From Patescibacteria group bacterium (GTDB lineage Bacteria; Patescibacteriota; JACMRA01): a DNA stretch of 9,288 nucleotides. Made by a program: the position numbers and the translations under genes. Below, in pieces: positions 6,597-9,288 of this stretch (its first letter is position 1; the number at the start of each line of letters is the position of its first letter). The notes under the pieces were generated by a model. The model was not told the DNA's origin and did no database searches. It was given only the letters and a program-made list of their open reading frames with translations. Location: the NCBI GenBank assembly GCA_029935375.1, contig JAOZKL010000014.1, positions 8,843 through 18,130 of the forward strand, given 5' to 3'.

Positions 6597-8561
6597 TTAC
6601 TGTTTTATCTCAATAGATTTTTCTTCTTTCTCATATCTATCATTTGTAAAATCATCGATTGCTGTTGCTGTTGATTCTTTCAAAATTACAATATCATCAT
6701 AAGTTCCAGACTGCGGTAAAACAGTTAAACGGAAAGAAACTGTAATAATTGGCTTTGTTATACCAATATAACTTTCTACTGATCCAAGGTCAAACTCTAT
6801 CTTACCAGTGCTACTATTGTAAACAAACTTATCTGCATAAACTGAAGGCTGAATAGTAGAAGAAGACCAGCTCTCTGGCGGAAGATTTGTACCACTAATT
6901 ATCTTAACATTGCTTAAAGAATTTTGTCTTGTACGGATATTCCAAGTTACATCATACACCCTATAATCATCTGTACTAGCTCCTTGATTAAGACTAACAC
7001 TTTGTTGAAACTCTAGATCCCCACGACCACGATATATATCAACCCCTTTAACCTCCACGGGATCCTGCCCTTTTAATACAATATCTGCAAGTGGTTGCAA
7101 TACATAAGAAGTCTGAGACAAGGTAGGGGTCAAAAACTTATCACTATCTTTTACTTGTATGGTATATCTTATAACACCCTCTTCCCGAGGATTTATTTGC
7201 AATAGTTGCGTTGCTCCGCTACCTCTCCATGTAATCCGTTTTTGGTAAACGTTTCCTACATTAGCATCTTCAAACTGCAAAGTATCCCAATCCAATATCC
7301 CAGCTGGATCATACATACTAGCATTTACCTCTACATCTTTGAGTGTATTTGTAGACTGATTACGATATTTTATAACAAAAGTAAGTTCCTCTCCTGGACT
7401 AAAAACTTTTACAACACTCTTGTTGTCTATGTATGTTTCCAAACTTATTGGCTGCGGCGCTATATCAATACTCTTACTCCTCTGTGCCAACACCTGCCAC
7501 TTACCGCTTTTATCTCTTACGCTTATCTCAAAAATAAACTCTTGCTGTATGCCAGATGCTCCACTTATCTTACCAAGAACATCTAATGTTTGCTCTTTTG
7601 ATTTTGGCAAGCTATCTATAAACCAAATGTTGTTCCCGCTATCGGGAGTGGTTACACTTTCATGCAATTTTGACAATCGCAATTCTGAACTGATATATTC
7701 GAAATAATTATCATCAGGATATGACATCTGTATCTTAAGATCGTTTATCTCCCTATCAGATAAATTACGGAACTTTACAACAACAGAAAACTCACTACCA
7801 TCTATAATCGTACTCTCAGAAGGGATGAGGTTAACATCTATCTCTGGAGTTGTAATCTTTGTCTCTGCCTTATTGGATTCTATAAAAAAGCGACTATTTG
7901 GCTGATGCAAAAGAGGCTGTGGAGTATAAAATACTTTACTAGAAATTAGAGTAGACTCGTCTATATTACCAGTAAGAACCCCCTCCAATCTGATTAGCTT
8001 GTTATCCCCCGCTTTTATAGTATCAAACTTATATACATTACCCTGCGGTTGACTAGGACTACCAAGAGTTGTCTGGTTATATTTGAAATTTTTATCAAAA
8101 TATACCTGCAATTCTGCATTTTGTATATCTACATCTTCATTATTAAATACCTGGATAGACCATTCCGCAGGAGACCCCAAAGGTGAGGAAGTTGGAGCTG
8201 TTATAACAACAGATATATTGTCATAATTTGGCACTACTACATCTTCGTTAAAAACAAAATACCAAAGAGCAAAACCAGCTGACACAACAGCAATAAATAT
8301 TAATAACGCAGCCCACCATTTTTTTGTAAGAAACTCTACAAATTTATTTTTACCAGTTGTTGAATTAAATGCTTTTCTGCCAATCTTATTTTTAGGTTGT
8401 TGCCTAAAACGTTGTTGAGGTTGCTGCGGACGTTGTTGTTGATAATAGCTAGAGTTGCCATCTTGCCCACTTTTCCAGCCTTGAAACTCTTGATTTTGTG
8501 GCTGTTGGTTACCTTGTTGTTGTGGCTGACCTTGGTTTTGGTTAAAAGATTGTTCTAGCAT
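6597..8561 (-). CDS. Membrane-anchored protein with Q-rich tail and Ig-like repeats (654 aa)
   Basis: Residues 1-60 are a Gln/Asn/Gly/Pro-rich low-complexity cytoplasmic tail (for example QPQQQGNQQPQNQ). A short basic stretch follows, then one membrane segment at about 83-104 (WWAALLIFIAVVSAGFALWY). The rest is extracytoplasmic and consists of about four beta-rich repeats of the CARDB/DUF11 type, each with a pattern like GSPAEWSIQVFNNEDVDIQN, GSEFSVVVKFRNLSDREIND or GEELTFVIKYRNQSTNTLKD at about 129, 254 and 390, with a more divergent C-terminal unit. Such modules are common in bacterial surface proteins and work as stalks or adhesion scaffolds. I start at ATG 8561; a TTG two codons earlier (8567) is possible. 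About 36 glycines, none UGA. It ends in TAA at a terminator shared with the convergent gene. The architecture (low-complexity tail, one anchor, large outside region) matches the 4043-5818 protein though the sequences differ. Confidence 0.85.
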   Translation of the reverse strand: MLEQSFNQNQGQPQQQGNQQPQNQEFQGWKSGQDGNSSYYQQQRPQQPQQRFRQQPKNKIGRKAFNSTTGKNKFVEFLTKKWWAALLIFIAVVSAGFALWYFVFNEDVVVPNYDNISVVITAPTSSPLGSPAEWSIQVFNNEDVDIQNAELQVYFDKNFKYNQTTLGSPSQPQGNVYKFDTIKAGDNKLIRLEGVLTGNIDESTLISSKVFYTPQPLLHQPNSRFFIESNKAETKITTPEIDVNLIPSESTIIDGSEFSVVVKFRNLSDREINDLKIQMSYPDDNYFEYISSELRLSKLHESVTTPDSGNNIWFIDSLPKSKEQTLDVLGKISGASGIQQEFIFEISVRDKSGKWQVLAQRSKSIDIAPQPISLETYIDNKSVVKVFSPGEELTFVIKYRNQSTNTLKDVEVNASMYDPAGILDWDTLQFEDANVGNVYQKRITWRGSGATQLLQINPREEGVIRYTIQVKDSDKFLTPTLSQTSYVLQPLADIVLKGQDPVEVKGVDIYRGRGDLEFQQSVSLNQGASTDDYRVYDVTWNIRTRQNSLSNVKIISGTNLPPESWSSSTIQPSVYADKFVYNSSTGKIEFDLGSVESYIGITKPIITVSFRLTVLPQSGTYDDIVILKESTATAIDDFTNDRYEKEEKSIEIKQ

Positions 8562-8597
8562 AAGCAATATTTTGCGAAAATGTTTTTATACAGACAA

Positions 8598-8626
8598 ATA
8601 ATAAACCTTCTTATCAAAATTGTCAA
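8598..8626 (-). promoter_or_regulatory. Sigma70-type promoter for the Ig-like repeat protein
   Basis: TTGACA (8626-8621), a 17-bp spacer and TATTAT (8603-8598) give a near-consensus promoter, with a start near 8591 and about 30 nt of leader before ATG 8561. Confidence 0.75.
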
Positions 8627-8638
8627 GGAGTAGAGTAA

Positions 8639-8734
8639 TTATAATATCCCACCGGATTGAACACCAGTTGAACCACTTCTCGCCAGAGAAAGAGTTGCAG
8701 ATGGATTGATTGCCTGTTCTTTAAAGATTGTATG
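8639..8734 (-). other. GC-richer intergenic segment with a start-less 31-codon frame
   Basis: Between the endonuclease stop and the next promoter lies a stretch with visibly higher GC than the surrounding intergenic DNA. On the minus strand it is open for 31 codons to a TAA at 8639-8641 and reads AINPSATLSLARSGSTGVQ near its end, but it has no start codon and is preceded by TAA. It could be the decayed tail of a lost gene. Chance cannot be excluded. Confidence 0.25.
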
Positions 8735-8739
8735 TTAAA

Positions 8740-9288
8740 CTATAATCCAACAATTTCATCTATCAATTGTCTTCTGGCATAAAACGCTCTGCTTGTCGTA
8801 CCATGTCCAGCCCCTTTTGTTCTGGCTTGTATCCACTTGCCATCGCTACCAGTTAGGCTTTCAAATCCACTCACTTTAAGTTTATTTCTGATGAACTCAT
8901 AATCAGCTTCTATTTCTTCAATTAATTTACTATCTTCTTGAAAATCAAAAGATGTGATTTTTAATAGTTTTGATGTTTTTTGATTATGTCCTGTCCATAG
9001 TACAGCACAAAAAACCAAAGATTTTAATTTTTCCCAACAATGGCTTTTATAGAACGGTGTCTCTATTAAATTTTTTGGATTTATCATTGTTCTGGCCATT
9101 GTTTCTTTTGGGACAAGAGACTTATCTTTTAAAATTTTGAAAGATGTTGATTTTAGTTCAAAACCCAATCCGTTTGGAGCTTGTTTGTTATCATTATTTA
9201 ACCCTGCTAATCTCTCTAAAACCAATCCTTTCCATCCTTTATTTTGTTTGCCATTCTTGTAAACGGTTATACCAAAACCAAGAGCTAG
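8740..9288 (-). CDS. MutH/Sau3AI-type DNA endonuclease (5' end beyond window)
   Basis: The frame is open from the right edge to TAG 8742-8740; 182 residues are visible and the N-terminus is missing. It matches the MutH/Sau3AI nuclease family over its length. NKGWKGLVLERLAGL (16-30) corresponds to KGWIGVLLEIWLGA of E. coli MutH. GFELKS (42-47) is the catalytic ExK motif. KSHCWEKLKSLVF, the region about 130-155 (KVSGFESLTGSDGKWIQARTK) and SRAFYARRQLIDEIV match the later family blocks. Family members cleave at GATC, either as mismatch-repair nickases or as type II restriction enzymes. By comparison Glu25, Glu44 and Lys46 correspond to MutH Glu56, Glu77 and Lys79. The catalytic Asp70 position is not clearly filled: the segment reads KQAPNG, with Asn where Asp is expected. 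A methylase partner may lie off the right edge. No UGA among 16 glycines. A restriction role is more likely than mismatch repair. Confidence 0.8.
   Translation of the reverse strand, partial: LALGFGITVYKNGKQNKGWKGLVLERLAGLNNDNKQAPNGLGFELKSTSFKILKDKSLVPKETMARTMINPKNLIETPFYKSHCWEKLKSLVFCAVLWTGHNQKTSKLLKITSFDFQEDSKLIEEIEADYEFIRNKLKVSGFESLTGSDGKWIQARTKGAGHGTTSRAFYARRQLIDEIVGL

Noticed and set aside
7206..7707. Plus-strand frames of 126 and 95 codons
   Set aside because: They are antisense to the continuous 654-aa gene, which has a promoter, membrane anchor and repeated domains.
8655..8690. tRNA T-arm-like GTTCAATCC on the minus strand
   Set aside because: The flanking bases do not pair to a 5-bp stem and no acceptor or anticodon arms can be drawn.

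Overview
The window is AT-rich and gene-dense, with no Shine-Dalgarno-like motif at the starts. Several genes read through only if UGA is translated, and the residue that fits is glycine. All ten genes whose 3' ends are visible stop at TAA or TAG, never TGA. This combination points to a Candidate Phyla Radiation (Patescibacteria) bacterium of the Absconditabacteria (SR1)/Gracilibacteria type using genetic code 25. The lineage is inferred from the code and style; no marker gene or tRNA-Gly(UCA) is present to prove it.

Layout from left to right: a secreted protein with a Pro-Glu repeat runs off the left edge (minus, 1-369). It faces a small UGA-containing membrane protein (plus, 494-823) across a divergent promoter pair. 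Next come a diverged 6-phosphogluconolactonase-like protein (minus, 843-1550), then two UGA-rich membrane/exported proteins (minus, 1673-2086 and 2111-2743). The latter two are invisible under the standard code, which would leave about 1.25 kb apparently empty. After them are dnaJ (minus, 2847-3962) and a large membrane-anchored protein with a DKNYY-like C-terminus (minus, 4043-5818). Two small plus-strand genes follow (5864-6232 and 6313-6543). A second large membrane-anchored protein with a Q-rich tail and Ig-like repeats (minus, 6597-8561) converges on them at a shared terminator. The right end holds a MutH/Sau3AI-type endonuclease (minus, 8740 to beyond the edge).

The genes are mostly short transcription units. 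Seven show TTGACA, exactly 17 bp, then a -10-like hexamer, and several imply very short 5' leaders. The main theme is the cell envelope: five or six products are exported or membrane-anchored, consistent with (but not proving) an episymbiotic surface-dependent lifestyle. DnaJ is the chaperone component, and the MutH-like enzyme suggests a restriction system continuing off the right edge.

The most unusual point is the distribution of UGA. By hand count, four small genes use UGA for about 23 of 37 glycines. The other genes (including dnaJ and the two large surface proteins) hold about 155 glycines and not one UGA. Genes of both kinds are interleaved.
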